From positions 1 to 49,747 of the forward strand of contig NZ_SMYO01000024.1 of the NCBI RefSeq assembly GCF_004358205.1: a DNA stretch of 49,747 nt, written 5' to 3'. Origin of the DNA: Bacillus salipaludis (GTDB lineage Bacteria; Bacillota; Bacilli; Bacillales_B; DSM-18226). Shown in pieces: positions 17,784 to 26,112 of the stretch. The position numbers and the translations under genes are program-made. The stretch's first letter is position 1. Each line of letters opens with the position of its first letter. The notes beneath the pieces are model-generated. The model had not been told where the DNA came from and did not search any database. It saw only the letters and a program-made list of their open reading frames with translations.

Positions 17784-19231
17784 TACTTATCGCCTCTGTT
17801 CCAAACAATTAATTTCATTTCAGTCATCTCTTCTACTGCATATTTGAGCCCTTCACGTCCGGTACCGCTCTCTTTTACACCGCCGTATGGCATGTTATCT
17901 ACCCGGAAGGTTGGGATATCATTGATCATTACAGCCCCTACTTCAAGAGCTTCACTAGCAAATAGCGCATGATCAATATTTTTCGTATAAACACCAGCTT
18001 GCAGCCCGTATCTGGAATTATTTACGTAGCCAATCGCTTCTTCTACCGATTTCACTTTATTAACAATCACGACTGGAGCAAATACCTCTTGGCAAGAGAC
18101 TTTTAACAGCGGATCAACATTCGTAATTACGGTTGGCTCTAAAATACCATCTTTTAGTTTTCCACCGGCTAAAACCACTGCGTCGTTTTGTTTAGCTTCT
18201 TCAATCCAGCTTAGTGCCCGCTCTGTTTCTTTTTTCGAAATTAACGAAGAAATATAGGTTTCTGGATCTAGTGGATTTCCTACCTTTAATTGCTTCGCCG
18301 CTTCCACAAATTTTTCAACAAATTGATCATATACCTCTTCATGGGCGTAGACGCGCTGAAGGGAGATACATACCTGGCCTTGATTTGAAAAGGCCCCCAA
18401 GATGCAGCGGTCAATGACCTGATCAATATTCGTATCTTTATCTAAAATGACTGCAGCATTTGATCCAAGTTCCAAAGTGGTTTTCTTCAAACCAGCTTTA
18501 TTGCGAATGCCAATTCCGACCGCTGGACTTCCTGTAAAGGTAATCATTTGTACACGGTCATCTTTTATAATCGCCTCACCAACTACTGAACCTGACCCTG
18601 TCACGACATTCAATACTCCGTCTGGTAAACCGGCTTCTTTGAAAAGCTCTGCGATGTATAGAGCAGATAAAGGAGTTTGTGATGCAGGCTTCAATACGAT
18701 AGAATTTCCCGAAGCAATCGCTGGACCCACCTTATGGGCCACTAGATTCATAGGAAAGTTAAACGGTGTAATAGCCCCGATCACGCCAATTGGTTTACGA
18801 ACGGTATAACCAATTCTTCCGACCCCGCCTGGTGCAGCATCAAAGGGAATGGTTTCTCCATGAATTCTTTTCGCTTCTTCTGCGGCAAACTTATATGTTT
18901 CAATTGTTCTGGTAACTTCGCCTTTTGCAAAAGAAATAGGTTTTGCTGATTCAATAGCGATCACTTCTGCCGCTTCGTCCGCTCTTTCTTTTAATAATTC
19001 TACCACTTTTTCCAGAATAGCTGACCGCTCAAATGCTGCCATTTTTGAGATTACTAGAAACGCTTCCTGTGCTGCCTTGATGGCCTCTTTTGTTAAGTGC
19101 TCATCCGCCATGGCGATGTCAGCGATTACTTCATCAGAATAAGGAGAATAGAGCGGTGCATAGTTGTCAGCCTCTACATCTCGACCATTAATAAATAAGT
19201 GCTTCTTTTCTACAACTTTTACATTTGTCAT
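17783..19231 (-). CDS. NAD(P)-dependent aldehyde dehydrogenase (probable semialdehyde dehydrogenase)
   Basis: A 482-residue aldehyde dehydrogenase of normal length. Asn158 in ITPFNFP, the general base Glu254 in LELGSNAA and the nucleophile Cys288 in NQGQVCIS are present, together with the TFTGSPAVG cofactor loop near 231-239. It converts an aldehyde to the acid with NAD(P)+. Its start overlaps the stop of the Rieske gene by four bases and its last base overlaps the downstream dehydrogenase, so the three are translated in sequence. The best inference is malic semialdehyde to malate; a betaine aldehyde or lactaldehyde type substrate is possible. Confidence 0.9.
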   Translation of the reverse strand: MTNVKVVEKKHLFINGRDVEADNYAPLYSPYSDEVIADIAMADEHLTKEAIKAAQEAFLVISKMAAFERSAILEKVVELLKERADEAAEVIAIESAKPISFAKGEVTRTIETYKFAAEEAKRIHGETIPFDAAPGGVGRIGYTVRKPIGVIGAITPFNFPMNLVAHKVGPAIASGNSIVLKPASQTPLSALYIAELFKEAGLPDGVLNVVTGSGSVVGEAIIKDDRVQMITFTGSPAVGIGIRNKAGLKKTTLELGSNAAVILDKDTNIDQVIDRCILGAFSNQGQVCISLQRVYAHEEVYDQFVEKFVEAAKQLKVGNPLDPETYISSLISKKETERALSWIEEAKQNDAVVLAGGKLKDGILEPTVITNVDPLLKVSCQEVFAPVVIVNKVKSVEEAIGYVNNSRYGLQAGVYTKNIDHALFASEALEVGAVMINDIPTFRVDNMPYGGVKESGTGREGLKYAVEEMTEMKLIVWNRGDK

Positions 19232-20313
19232 CGTCCTAACGCCTCCAATACCATTTCGTGAAATTGAACAATTGCCTTTTCTGATTGGGAATATACTCCT
19301 TGGTTAAAGGCACGGGAACGGAATCCAATTTGCTCTAATTCTACTAAGTCAACATCTTCCTGTCTTACTTGTTCCGCAAATGTAACCAAATCTTTTTCTT
19401 CTTGTGTTAGGTTTTCATCTCTAAAGTAGTAAGTATAAACTGCTAAAGTATTTTCATGATCAATTGGAATCATTTGAATCGTTGCCATATTTGCTGGTCC
19501 TGGATAAATGGTTACCATCAAGTTTGGCCATAACCAATAGAACTCTCCACCCTGCATTTCAGCTTCATTCAAATCCGTTGTTCCCATTGTTTTATCCGGC
19601 TTAATCATTGATCCTTGAACGGAGTAGTTTTGGCATGTAACAATTTGGTAGTTTTTCATATCCAAAGTGGCAACAAAGCTTGGGTGGGCAACATGGCAAT
19701 GGTCACACTCTAAATAGTTATCAATGAACGCCTTCCAGTTCGCTTTGATTACACGTGTTTTTTGATTGATTCTTTTTAACTCTCCTAGGAATGGAAACTT
19801 GCTTAAGCGGTCAAAGAAATCACCGTATGTTTCTTGTAAAGTTTTTGCGTTATCATCAAGGTTAACGAATATTAATGACTCCAAAATTTCCATTCTTACA
19901 GATCTTAAGCAGCGGTCGCTGACACAATGGGCATCTTCTCCGGTAAAGTTAGGAGCTTTATTCAATTCTCCATTTAAACGGAATGTCCAGCCATGGTAGC
20001 CACATTGAAGAATCTTCTTTTGTCCCGATTCATTTTTTTCTAGCTTTGTGGCACGGTGTGGACAAACATTATAAAAAGCGCGAATGACCTCGTCCATCCC
20101 ACGAGTAACAATAATCGGCTCACCTGCAACATCAGTAGTAAAAAATTGCCCTGGTTTTTCTAACTGGCTCACATGGCCGACCAACTGCCATGATTTAGCA
20201 AATACATCATTCATTTCTTGTTCTAGCACTTTTGGGTCTGTATATAAATCATAGGATAATGTTCTTTCAAACGTTCGATTTGCTTTGTTTTGTACTTCAT
20301 TATAAGTTGCCAT
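19228..20313 (-). CDS. Rieske non-heme iron oxygenase, quaternary-amine (carnitine/betaine) type
   Basis: A 361-residue oxygenase alpha subunit. The Rieske [2Fe-2S] ligands are Cys84/His86 (CPHRA) and Cys104/His107 (CGYHGW). The mononuclear iron site is formed by His205 and His210 in NYLECDHCHVAHP and probably Asp320 in QEDVDLVE. At the bridging position that is Asp in most Rieske oxygenases there is Glu202, as in the carnitine oxygenase CntA and other quaternary-amine oxygenases. This suggests cleavage of the C-N bond of carnitine or demethylation of a betaine. It heads the operon with an aldehyde dehydrogenase and a malate-type dehydrogenase. A 5' leader of about 240 bases lies between the sigma-54 promoter and the ATG; it contains a TTTGAAGG/CCTTCAAA hairpin (20385-20409). 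No reductase gene is in the operon. Confidence 0.88.
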   Translation of the reverse strand: MATYNEVQNKANRTFERTLSYDLYTDPKVLEQEMNDVFAKSWQLVGHVSQLEKPGQFFTTDVAGEPIIVTRGMDEVIRAFYNVCPHRATKLEKNESGQKKILQCGYHGWTFRLNGELNKAPNFTGEDAHCVSDRCLRSVRMEILESLIFVNLDDNAKTLQETYGDFFDRLSKFPFLGELKRINQKTRVIKANWKAFIDNYLECDHCHVAHPSFVATLDMKNYQIVTCQNYSVQGSMIKPDKTMGTTDLNEAEMQGGEFYWLWPNLMVTIYPGPANMATIQMIPIDHENTLAVYTYYFRDENLTQEEKDLVTFAEQVRQEDVDLVELEQIGFRSRAFNQGVYSQSEKAIVQFHEMVLEALGR

Positions 20314-20567
20314 TTTAATTTTCCTCCTCTAATCATTCATCATTTTTTTAATAAAATTATGTTTCTAAGAAATATTTCAGGCTGTTTGAAGGCCCTCTCT
20401 CCCTTCAAAATCAATTTTTAAAATGAGTCATTTTCAATTCACCTTTGAAATCCCAAAATACAACATGACAATAGTAATAATTAAGCGTTTACAAGATAAT
20501 GAAAATTTTGTTTAATTAATTCAATGAGATTTCTCATCCATGTCTAACGACACTCACTATTAATTAA

Positions 20568-20583
20568 TGCAAGTAACGTGCCA
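20568..20583 (-). promoter_or_regulatory. sigma-54 (-24/-12) promoter for the Rieske operon
   Basis: On the minus strand TGGCACGTTACTTGCA matches the -24/-12 consensus TGGCACG-N4-TTGCA with the invariant GG and GC at the right spacing. It points toward the Rieske gene and lies in the divergent gap next to a sigma-54 activator gene. Confidence 0.9.
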
Positions 20584-20657
20584 AAACTATAAATAGTTGA
20601 ATTACCTTGAAAACTGTCAATTTTCTTTCGAAATTTGTTCAAACTTTGTTCAAAACC

Positions 20658-20673
20658 GAGTTGTTTTCAACTC
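20658..20673. promoter_or_regulatory. candidate upstream activator site (palindrome)
   Basis: GAGTTGTTTTCAACTC is a perfect 6-bp inverted repeat about 75-90 bases upstream of the sigma-54 promoter, a usual distance for an enhancer-binding protein. It also overlaps the -35 region in front of a TATAAT (20682-20687) that probably drives the divergent activator gene, so it may serve in autoregulation. Binding is inferred. Confidence 0.5.
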
Positions 20674-20716
20674 ATTTGAATTATAATCAACTCATCTTGT
20701 AATGGAGGAATCTTGA

Positions 20717-22075
20717 ATGGTTTCTGAAACACAAAGTCCGTTCGAAATCACTGTTGATACACTCAAAAAAATACTTGATTATTCATCTGATGAAATCTTC
20801 GTGATAGATGCACAACAACGAATCATTTTCGTTAATAGTGCCTGCGAAAGACATTACGGGTTAAAACCTGATGATGTTGTGGGGAAATATAACATTGAAT
20901 TATTTGAAAAAGGATACTGGAAACCTTCAATCGTCCCTTCAGTATTTAAGGAAAAGAGAACCGTTAGTATGAAACAGACAACCTATTTAGGAGCGGAGTT
21001 ACTAACCACAGCCGTCCCTATATTAAATGATCAAAATGAAATTGAATTCGTTGTGACGACATCTCAAGCGCTGCAAAACTATAAAACTATTAAAACGGAA
21101 AAAGAAGAAGTAATACCTTCCGGCAATCCTAACAGTGCTACCCCCATCACCAATTGTGAAAAAATGAAAGATATTTTAAAGGTGTGTGAAAAAATCGCTA
21201 AGGTCGATTCAACGATTTTAGTTCAAGGTGAATCGGGTACTGGTAAGGGGGTACTGGCTCATTACATCCATAACATCAGCAAACGAAGTGACAAAACCTT
21301 CTTAAAAATAAACTGTGCTGCTTTGCCAGAGGATTTACTTGAATCGGAGCTTTTCGGATATACCCAAGGGGCCTTTACTGGGGCAAGTAAGTACGGAAAA
21401 AAAGGCTTGCTTGAAATTGCAGATAAAGGCACATTATTCCTCGATGAAATCGGCGAAATGCCTTTGTCCCTCCAAGCTAAGCTTCTCCAAGTCATTCAGG
21501 AAAAACAGTTCCTGCCAATTGGCGGACAGGAAATGAAAGAAGTAGATGTCCGGATTATCGCCGCAACTAACCGTGATTTAATTGACATGGTGCATAAAAA
21601 CCAGTTTCGCGAGGACTTATTTTACCGCCTAAATATTATTGATATCCAGCTTCCACCGCTAAGGGAACGAAGAGAAGATATTATTCCGTTAACCTATAAT
21701 TTCTTATATAAATTTAATAAAAAATACGAAATGAATAAAATCATCTCGCAGGAATGCTTGGACCTATTTTTTTTGTATTCCTGGCCAGGTAATATCCGCC
21801 AGCTTGAAAATGTGATGGAGAGATTGGTAGTCACCAGTGATTCCATCATCCATACAAGCGAACTACCTGATTTAATCTTAAAAAACATAAAACCCCACAC
21901 GCAGCATATCCTGCCTGACAATCTTGATGATGCGATTGAGCATGTGAAGAAAACGCTTGTTGTACAATCCTATAAAAAACATAAAAGCTCAAGAAGAGTG
22001 GCTAAAGATTTAAATATCAGCCAAACGAGGGCTGTGAAGCTGATTAGTCAGTATTGCGGGGATGAGATTTTATAA
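20717..22075 (+). CDS. sigma-54-dependent transcriptional activator (PAS-AAA+-HTH)
   Basis: A 452-residue enhancer-binding protein. A PAS sensor domain covers about residues 12-120. The AAA+ domain has Walker A GESGTGKG (171-178), the sigma-54 contact loop GAFTGA (218-223), Walker B LFLDEIGE (about 240-247) and the R-x-D/arginine finger region FREDLFYRL. A short C-terminal HTH ends ... NISQTRAVKLISQYCG. It is divergent from the Rieske operon, which has a sigma-54 promoter, so that operon is the expected target. It lacks a receiver domain, so it should respond to a ligand through the PAS domain rather than to phosphorylation. ATG 20717 follows GGAGG. Confidence 0.93.
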   Translation: MVSETQSPFEITVDTLKKILDYSSDEIFVIDAQQRIIFVNSACERHYGLKPDDVVGKYNIELFEKGYWKPSIVPSVFKEKRTVSMKQTTYLGAELLTTAVPILNDQNEIEFVVTTSQALQNYKTIKTEKEEVIPSGNPNSATPITNCEKMKDILKVCEKIAKVDSTILVQGESGTGKGVLAHYIHNISKRSDKTFLKINCAALPEDLLESELFGYTQGAFTGASKYGKKGLLEIADKGTLFLDEIGEMPLSLQAKLLQVIQEKQFLPIGGQEMKEVDVRIIAATNRDLIDMVHKNQFREDLFYRLNIIDIQLPPLRERREDIIPLTYNFLYKFNKKYEMNKIISQECLDLFFLYSWPGNIRQLENVMERLVVTSDSIIHTSELPDLILKNIKPHTQHILPDNLDDAIEHVKKTLVVQSYKKHKSSRRVAKDLNISQTRAVKLISQYCGDEIL

Positions 22076-22093
22076 TGAATGAATTCAAGTAAA

Positions 22094-22129
22094 GATGTAA
22101 AACCAATCCGGTTTTATATCTTTTTTATT
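22094..22129 (+). terminator. terminator after the sigma-54 activator gene
   Basis: GATGTAAAACC-AATCC-GGTTTTATATC followed by TTTTTTATTT. Confidence 0.8.
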
Positions 22130-22480
22130 TCATCTTCAGTAAAACAAAAGGAAGTCCTCCGTAAGAGACCTTCCCAACTAGTCTACTGCTTTATCGCGAA
22201 ACAACTTCTCTTCCGTTTCCATTTAACTCATCCAAGGCAGGTATCCCCTCCCAATCCCCCTTAAATTGAGTAGCCAGCACCCCTAGAACATTAGCACACA
22301 TGAGAGCTTTTTCATTACATCGGGCAATGAAACTGACTTTCTTTTCCCTCCCTCTTAAAACCAGATAAATTTTAATCCTTCAACCTAAAATCAGCTCTTT
22401 AAAATGTTCGATTATTTGTAACACCATTTATAGGTAGGAGATGGCATAATCAAATACAGATAAGTCTAAAGGGAAATTTA
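22130..22480. other. intergenic region, nothing recognised
   Basis: About 350 bases between the activator terminator and the RBS of the next gene. I see no RNA gene, no repeat and no credible coding frame with an RBS. Confidence 0.5.
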
Positions 22481-22494
22481 GGAGGCGGTTTTAG

Positions 22495-22815
22495 TTGTTA
22501 AAGTTTATCGTTTTTGTAGTTTTAATCCCGATTACAATTTTTCTGTTGAGTGCTTTTATTAACGGGTTGTTTGAGTTAAATCATGAAGAAAAAGAGAACA
22601 GAAAAAGGATCCTTAGAGAAGGGCTTGAAGGGTATCTTGATCGGACGTTTGGATATGGAACCGCTAAAATTTTTAAATCAATCCTCGATGCTGAGGGGCT
22701 ATTAAGCTATGTGATTTATTTGCCTCATTATGATTGGTTTAAATCTACAAAATACCAATGGTTTGAAATTTCTCTTTCTGATAAGGGCTATACTCATAGT
22801 GAAATTAAGGCGTAA
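22495..22815 (+). CDS. small membrane-anchored protein of unknown function
   Basis: A 106-residue protein starting at TTG with a strong RBS (GGAGGCGG seven bases upstream). Residues 2-27 form one hydrophobic helix followed by a charged stretch (NHEEKENRKR); the remainder is soluble with KIFKSILDAEGLL and aromatic-rich YLPHYDWFKSTKYQWFEI. I do not recognise a family. It is a single-gene unit closed by a strong terminator. Confidence 0.75.
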   Translation: MLKFIVFVVLIPITIFLLSAFINGLFELNHEEKENRKRILREGLEGYLDRTFGYGTAKIFKSILDAEGLLSYVIYLPHYDWFKSTKYQWFEISLSDKGYTHSEIKA

Positions 22816-22827
22816 CCAATTATCTTC

Positions 22828-22853
22828 ACACCCCTAAAAAGGGGTGTTTTTTT
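22828..22853 (+). terminator. terminator after the small membrane protein gene
   Basis: ACACCCC-TAAAAA-GGGGTGT followed by seven T. Confidence 0.9.
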
Positions 22854-22925
22854 ATTTGTACCATACAAAAAGTGATGTAGAATAAGGTGAGCATCATTAT
22901 CGAATTCTATACCAAATTGGATTAC

Positions 22926-22960
22926 AAAAAAGATGTGAAATCACTATTGGTTTCACATCT
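22926..22960. terminator. terminator overlapping the 3' end of the MFS gene
   Basis: GATGTGAAATCA/TGGTTTCACATC-type stem with A-run and T-run on either side. On the minus strand the stop codon TGA of the MFS gene (22953-22955) lies inside the 5' arm, so coding sequence forms part of the terminator. Confidence 0.85.
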
Positions 22961-24269
22961 TTTTATTTAACAGGTATAGTAAATTATTTGATGCACTCTC
23001 ATCAGGTGTTGTATGTGATTTCATGCGAATCTCGTAAGAGCTGAAGACTTTTCCGTATAGATAGGCAAAACTCAATTGTAAACCGGAAGCAATATAAAAA
23101 GGCAGGGACAGTGAACCTAGTCCAAAAAGATAGCCGGAAATATACGGTCCAACCGACATAGGCAGCCTCATGGAAAAGACATTGATGCTTGAAGCGAAGC
23201 CTCGGCGCATGTCACGAGTCAAACTTACACTTAACGCTTGCTGTGCTCCTTGTGTACCTCGGTTTAAAGCTGTTCGAATTATATACAAAACTGAGACAAG
23301 AGCATAGGAAGAGAGTAAGGGCATTAGGATCAGCATTAGGCTGGCTAAAAAACGAATCAAAACAATAGATCGGATGGTCCCGTGTTTGTGGGATAATCTT
23401 GCTTGTAAAATCGAGGTCATACCCGTCACAAAAAAGGTGATGGCCAATGTTCCGCCAATTTGTGAACTGCTTGCCCCGAATTTGGCCGCAAACCAATAGG
23501 ACATCATCGGCCCTGTCAGTCCGATGGCAATCCCATTAAGGATGTTAATAGCAGCCAATTTCATGACTGCTGAATTTTCTTCGTGTAAGATCTTCTTTTC
23601 TTGATTCCCGGACTTTTCCATTATGTAACCTTGTTGTCTCTTAACCTTCTCTTCTCGAATGGTTAAAATGATAGAAGCCGTAATCAGCGATAGAATGAAG
23701 ATAAAGATAAATAAAAGCCGATAAGAAGATCCTCCTAGCAGGATATTTTTCCATAAAGCTGTGGTCCCCGCTAGCGCTGCACCCGCCGTCATTCCGAAAA
23801 AGCTGAGCGCATTATTTAGACTGTATAATCTCCCACGCTCCGTTTTTGGTATAAATGCCGCCAGCCAGGCCTGCTCCGCTGGGGCACACGGACTTGGGGA
23901 ACCGGCATCCGCTTTTCCAAAACCAGAAAAAGTGATTGCCATAAATAACAAGATAGTGTTTGTAGATAATACCCCAATCAACGCACATCCGGCAGTTATT
24001 AGTTCAGAAACAAGGATAAACGGTTTTCTCCCCCATCGATCACTATAGATACCTATGACTGGGGCTAGTCCAACACCAAGTAACCCTCCGGCAGCAAGCA
24101 CACTTCCAATTGCCGCGGTGCCCCATCCCAGCGCATCAAGATATAAAGCCAGCTCAACCACCATCATGCCTTGTCCAATGCTTCTTAATGCGTTAACTAG
24201 CATAAGTTTTCTTGCTGACGGATGGATTTGCCCGAATGCCGTATCCATTTGCTTATTAAACTTAAACAT
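22953..24269 (-). CDS. MFS transporter (DHA1-like, unknown substrate)
   Basis: A permease of about 438 residues with roughly 12 membrane helices, a YSDRWGRKPFIL motif after helix 2 (MFS motif A) and a charged central loop (residues about 205-230, with REEKVKRQQGY and EKSGNQEKK). The segment SLTRDMRRGFASSINVFSMRLPMSVGP is typical of drug/metabolite efflux MFS proteins. The ATG at 24269 is chosen; a GTG at 24281 in the same frame is also possible. It lies downstream of the PQQ operon in the same direction but behind a terminator and a repeat array, so it is probably separate. A role in exporting PQQ cannot be excluded, but nothing shows it. Confidence 0.82.
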   Translation of the reverse strand: MFKFNKQMDTAFGQIHPSARKLMLVNALRSIGQGMMVVELALYLDALGWGTAAIGSVLAAGGLLGVGLAPVIGIYSDRWGRKPFILVSELITAGCALIGVLSTNTILLFMAITFSGFGKADAGSPSPCAPAEQAWLAAFIPKTERGRLYSLNNALSFFGMTAGAALAGTTALWKNILLGGSSYRLLFIFIFILSLITASIILTIREEKVKRQQGYIMEKSGNQEKKILHEENSAVMKLAAINILNGIAIGLTGPMMSYWFAAKFGASSSQIGGTLAITFFVTGMTSILQARLSHKHGTIRSIVLIRFLASLMLILMPLLSSYALVSVLYIIRTALNRGTQGAQQALSVSLTRDMRRGFASSINVFSMRLPMSVGPYISGYLFGLGSLSLPFYIASGLQLSFAYLYGKVFSSYEIRMKSHTTPDESASNNLLYLLNKKM

Positions 24270-24408
24270 CACTCTTACCACTTCTTTTCTATTAGGGTGG
24301 TTCTACTCAAAAGGGTTCCAAAACATATTGTTATTTATTCACAACAACAATTACCATTTTCATTAAATTTCCAACTCCTGATTATTCCCCAAATTCATCC
24401 TAATTTCG

Positions 24409-24503
24409 TTTACCCACCGGTTTTGGTTCTTTACCCACCGCTTTAAAGAGTTTACATTCCGGTTTCCCCTTTTTACCCACTAATTTTCGCCCTTTACCCT
24501 CCA
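24409..24503. repeat. five-unit intergenic array, 21-bp period (TTTACCCACCG core)
   Basis: Cores begin at 24409, 24430, 24451, 24472 and 24493: TTTACCCACCG, TTTACCCACCG, TTTACATTCCG, TTTACCCACTA, TTTACCCTCCA. The step is exactly 21 bases each time, while the 10-11 bases between cores vary. It lies just downstream of the pqqE terminator. Confidence 0.8.
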
Positions 24504-24560
24504 CTCCTCATTTGAGCTACTAAAAATCAGGAAAAATTTAATATTCCATATTTCGTAAAC

Positions 24561-24601
24561 AAAAAAAGTGCCAAAGGTTATGTATCAGCTCCCTTTAGCA
24601 C
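24561..24601 (-). terminator. terminator after pqqE (end of PQQ operon)
   Basis: On the minus strand GTGCTAAAGG ... CCTTTGGCAC (one G-U pair) is followed by seven T. Confidence 0.85.
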
Positions 24602-24631
24602 CAACTTTACATTCATTTATTTTTGTATTTG

Positions 24632-25768
24632 TCATTTTGATAGAGGATTATTCAAAATATGTCTCCGATAAATTATTGGTGATGACTGTATCATGGTGTT
24701 GCTATTGGCACCCTTTATAGCTTTCTCAATCAGATCATGTTTCGGCGCCCATTGGCAGACTGGATCGGTTGCATTAGCATCTCCGGTTAAAGCAAAAGCC
24801 TGGCACCGGCAGCCGCCACCGTCTTGGTGCCGCAAATCACATGAACGACAAGGTTCCGGCATCCATGCTTCACCGCGGAAATGGTTAAAGGCCCCTGATT
24901 TATACCATATTTGCCCTAGGGACGACTCTCGAACATTCTCAAAGGATAAGCTTTCTATCATTCCGGCAGTTGGACAAGGAAGAACATCCCCATTCGGAGC
25001 CACCGTAAGACCAATCGCACCCCATCCTCCCATACAAGGCTTCGGTGCTGAAGCGTAATAATCTGGAATAACCCAAATGATTTCCATTTTTCTATCAAGA
25101 CGTGCTTTAGCAGCTTCATAGATTTCACTGGCACGCTCAATCTGATCCCAGCTCGGCATCAGCCTCTCCCGATTGAGCAAAGCCCAGTTATAATACTGAG
25201 TATTCGCTAGCTCCAGACGCTCAGCTCCCATTTCCTCCGCTAGCTTAATAATTTCATTCAAATGATCAAGATTCATCCGGTGTAACACAACATTTAATGA
25301 TAAATGCAACTTTGCTTCTTTTATCGCAATGGCCGCTTCCTTTTTCCTCTCAAAGGCTTTATATCCACCAATGAAGTCCGAAAGCTTCGCTTCCCCTGCC
25401 TGGAAGCTTACCTGCACATTTTCAATTCCAGCAGCTTTGAGCCGAGCGGCTTTTTCAGTTGTCAAACCTATGCCGCTTGTAATGAGATTAGTGTACATCT
25501 CTAATGAATTTGCATGTTGGATCAAGATCTCCAAGTCATTACGCAGGAGTGGTTCACCACCAGAAAAGTGAACCTCTACCACTCCTAAATCGGCAGCCTC
25601 TGACAAGACACGGCACCAATCTTGGGTCGTAAGCTCCATTGTCTCCGCGGCCATTTTTAATGGGTTTGAACAATAGGGGCAATGCAACGGACAGCGATGG
25701 GTCAACTCCGCGAGAAGTGAAAACGGTGGTCCAACCCCATTATTGTTCTTGGTAATCGACTGTTCCAT
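24632..25768 (-). CDS. pqqE: PqqE, radical SAM enzyme (PQQ biosynthesis)
   Basis: A 378-residue radical SAM enzyme that makes the Glu-Tyr carbon-carbon cross-link in PqqA, with PqqD as peptide chaperone. The SAM cluster cysteines are Cys26, Cys30 and Cys33 (CPLHCPYC), followed by the GGEPL motif near 70. The C-terminal SPASM region has the expected cysteines in KPCMGGWG, LPCPTA, PEPCRSCDLR, GGCRC and DPVCQW. Length is as in proteobacterial PqqE (about 370-390). The start overlaps the end of pqqD by 29 bases. By eye the gene is more GC-rich than the neighbouring core genes, which fits acquisition from another lineage. Confidence 0.95.
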   Translation of the reverse strand: MEQSITKNNNGVGPPFSLLAELTHRCPLHCPYCSNPLKMAAETMELTTQDWCRVLSEAADLGVVEVHFSGGEPLLRNDLEILIQHANSLEMYTNLITSGIGLTTEKAARLKAAGIENVQVSFQAGEAKLSDFIGGYKAFERKKEAAIAIKEAKLHLSLNVVLHRMNLDHLNEIIKLAEEMGAERLELANTQYYNWALLNRERLMPSWDQIERASEIYEAAKARLDRKMEIIWVIPDYYASAPKPCMGGWGAIGLTVAPNGDVLPCPTAGMIESLSFENVRESSLGQIWYKSGAFNHFRGEAWMPEPCRSCDLRHQDGGGCRCQAFALTGDANATDPVCQWAPKHDLIEKAIKGANSNTMIQSSPIIYRRHILNNPLSK

Positions 25769-26090
25769 GTTTATGGATCACCACCCATCCTTGATCCTCC
25801 ATCTCCCGAAGAAATTCGGAAATGTCTTCTTTCATCTCATTTAAATCGGGTAAAGCATCTGTACTCATTTCTTCTGATCCTGCCTGTAATGAACTCCTTA
25901 AAGCCTCAGCAATGGTGTGCACCGATCGACTCCCGTCACATAGCGTAAGGATCGATGCAGCGGTTTCGTTTAGGACCACAACTCTTTCCGGTAACAAGAG
26001 GAGTTGCTTCTCTCTCACTTTATCAAACTTTAATCGCGCCTTTGCTGCGAGCTTTGGAATGCTGCTAGTTAAAATTGGCTCCACCACCAA
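25740..26090 (-). CDS. pqqD: PqqD, PqqA peptide chaperone
   Basis: A protein of up to 116 residues with the PqqD pattern: PKLAAKARLKFDKVREKQLLLLPERVVVLNETAASIL, a winged-helix fold that binds PqqA and presents it to PqqE. It is a separate gene, not fused to pqqC or pqqE as in some species. The start is unclear: TTG at 26090 is the first ordinary start codon after an in-frame stop, GTG codons follow at once, and no good RBS is visible. An ATT nine bases further upstream is also in frame, echoing the unusual start of pqqB. It overlaps pqqE by 29 bases. Confidence 0.9.
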   Translation of the reverse strand: MVVEPILTSSIPKLAAKARLKFDKVREKQLLLLPERVVVLNETAASILTLCDGSRSVHTIAEALRSSLQAGSEEMSTDALPDLNEMKEDISEFLREMEDQGWVVIHKHGTVDYQEQ

Positions 26091-26112
26091 TCTTTTAATC
26101 TAGAAATATCAG

